Origin: Pacificispira sp965223125
GTDB taxonomy: Bacteria; Pseudomonadota; Alphaproteobacteria; UBA8366; Aestuariispiraceae
Assembly: GCA_965223125.1 (NCBI GenBank)
Contig: OZ244984.1
Span: 3,844,001-3,908,000, forward strand
Direction of reading: 5' to 3'
DNA: 64,000 nt
Shown one piece after another: positions 63,053-64,000 of the stretch. The first letter of the stretch is position 1. Every line of letters begins with the position of its first letter. A program made the translations under genes and the position numbers. The notes under the pieces were generated by a model. It was given only the letters and a program-made list of their open reading frames with translations. It was not told the origin of the DNA and made no database searches.

Positions 63053-64000
63053 TTATATTCCGCCGGGGAACATGCCATCCGAAAATCCTTCCAAGCTACC
63101 GTATTCCGCCGCAAAAGCACCCCCGGTGGCGGCCTGATGATCTACAAATGAATTCAGATCACCTGCGGCCATAAGGGCTGTATGCGTCATCAGGAAACGA
63201 TGAATATCAACCGTTGCCCAGGGAATAAGAAATCCAACACTGATCGTCGCCAGAAACCCGCGTGAAACAAGCCGCCAGACAAAACCGGATATGGGTACGT
63301 CACTGACGAAACCATGCCCACCCTCAAGTGTCATATTACTGACGGAAACATTCCGTACTTTGATAGTGAAAATCGAAACAATTATGAACAACAGAAAGTA
63401 GAATACGACGACAAAGGCTATGACCATCGAATCCGTACCACTTCCATTCATGGCAACGACGGCAAGTGCAACAGTGAGAAGCACCATGATCGAGACAAAA
63501 ATCAACCAGAGTACCAGAAAGATCTTGATTAAGGACTTCACGGGAATTTTCGCTGCGAACCGCGATGTTCCGTAAGAAGAGTTGTTGATGAGATACTCCC
63601 GTGCCGCCCGCGAGGCCCATGGGATGAAGAATCCAAAAGTTACCGTCACAAGGATCGGCATCGCGACAAAAACATTCATTGCCCGCAAATAGGTTCCCTC
63701 AAAATTGAATCGAACATTGCGATAACTTGTGTTGCGCATATGGAAACGCATCGACTGATTGATGATCCAGGGAGAACCAAAGACAAAAAGCGGAAGATAG
63801 AGAAGACCGGCCGGGGGCCAAAACTGACTCAGAACCGTCAAGCCCAGGATAACGGCAATTCCAATCAACCGCCCGATCAGAATGGTTTTTGGGTCGGCGT
63901 GATAATCGAAACCATGACCGGCAACATGGGTATTGCCCAGCATGTACCGCCGACGCTCCACCATGCCCCAGGGATCGTATATCCCGAAAGTAACAACCGC
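63053..64000 (-). CDS. YjgN family (DUF898) membrane protein, 5' partial
   Basis: The gene runs off the right edge: reading the minus strand from base 64000 the frame is open and encodes AVVTFGIYDPWG before the first internal Met at 63964, matching the family motif that precedes the conserved R-R-Y segment. The visible part has about six membrane segments and two copies of the pattern F-F/L-I-P-W-A. Function of DUF898 proteins is unknown. The M48 peptidase follows 19 bases later. Confidence 0.88.
   Translation of the reverse strand, partial: AVVTFGIYDPWGMVERRRYMLGNTHVAGHGFDYHADPKTILIGRLIGIAVILGLTVLSQFWPPAGLLYLPLFVFGSPWIINQSMRFHMRNTSYRNVRFNFEGTYLRAMNVFVAMPILVTVTFGFFIPWASRAAREYLINNSSYGTSRFAAKIPVKSLIKIFLVLWLIFVSIMVLLTVALAVVAMNGSGTDSMVIAFVVVFYFLLFIIVSIFTIKVRNVSVSNMTLEGGHGFVSDVPISGFVWRLVSRGFLATISVGFLIPWATVDIHRFLMTHTALMAAGDLNSFVDHQAATGGAFAAEYGSLEGFSDGMFPGGI

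Overview
The window looks like a chromosomal segment of an alphaproteobacterium, most likely Rhodospirillales-like. The reasons are the compact order glyA, nrdR, ribD, ribE, ribB-type, ribH, nusB, thiL; a short prolyl-tRNA synthetase of the alphaproteobacterial type; a MucR/Ros-family regulator; DUF465 and YjgN proteins; and uniformly fairly GC-rich coding DNA. I see no insertion sequence, phage gene, tRNA, rRNA or CRISPR array.

Layout. 1-13833 is the 3' part of one giant gene for a secreted, repetitive adhesin-like protein (more than 4,610 residues, N-terminus outside the window). 13915-16287 is a CHASE2-domain class III nucleotide cyclase. 16324-19375 holds a TPR/glycosyltransferase protein and a SapC-family protein. 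19523-23334 is RidA, ProS, LolC/E and LolD on the minus strand. 23507-28552 carries a bifunctional beta-oxidation enzyme, an MFS transporter and a gamma-glutamyltransferase. 28651-36870 is a minus-strand housekeeping cluster (rpiB, glyA, nrdR, riboflavin genes, nusB, thiL, a FliL-like protein). 36979-41516 has an LprI-like protein, MucR, an RsmB-type methyltransferase and IMP dehydrogenase. 41913-47923 is an accessory stretch: an orphan PAS/GAF histidine kinase, an M81 (MlrC-like) peptidase, a PhyH-like oxygenase and an aromatic amino acid lyase homologue. 48307-53950 is the urea ABC transporter urtABCDE. 53980-56603 holds a solute-binding protein, an Lrp-type regulator and alanine dehydrogenase. 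56757-61919 is valS, a gamma-carbonic anhydrase, murI and argC. 61990-64000 is an M48 peptidase and a YjgN protein that runs off the window.

The most unusual finding is the translationally coupled pair at 45570-47923. The lyase homologue keeps the fold signatures of the HAL/PAL/TAL family but lacks the Ala-Ser-Gly tripeptide that forms the MIO electrophile. It is coupled to a PhyH-like Fe(II)/2-oxoglutarate-type protein. This could be an undescribed two-enzyme pathway or a non-canonical lyase. Also notable are a near-consensus sigma-54 promoter and a perfect inverted repeat ahead of urtA, a strong stem-loop after urtA, the modular architecture of the giant protein, a RibB protein whose RibA-like half has lost its zinc cysteines, and AT-rich inverted repeats before mucR.

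Gene coupling: most minus-strand housekeeping genes overlap or nearly touch (ribH/nusB, lolC/lolD, argC/murI/carbonic anhydrase), and urtB-E are tightly packed. All functions below come from reading protein motifs by eye; no database search was run.
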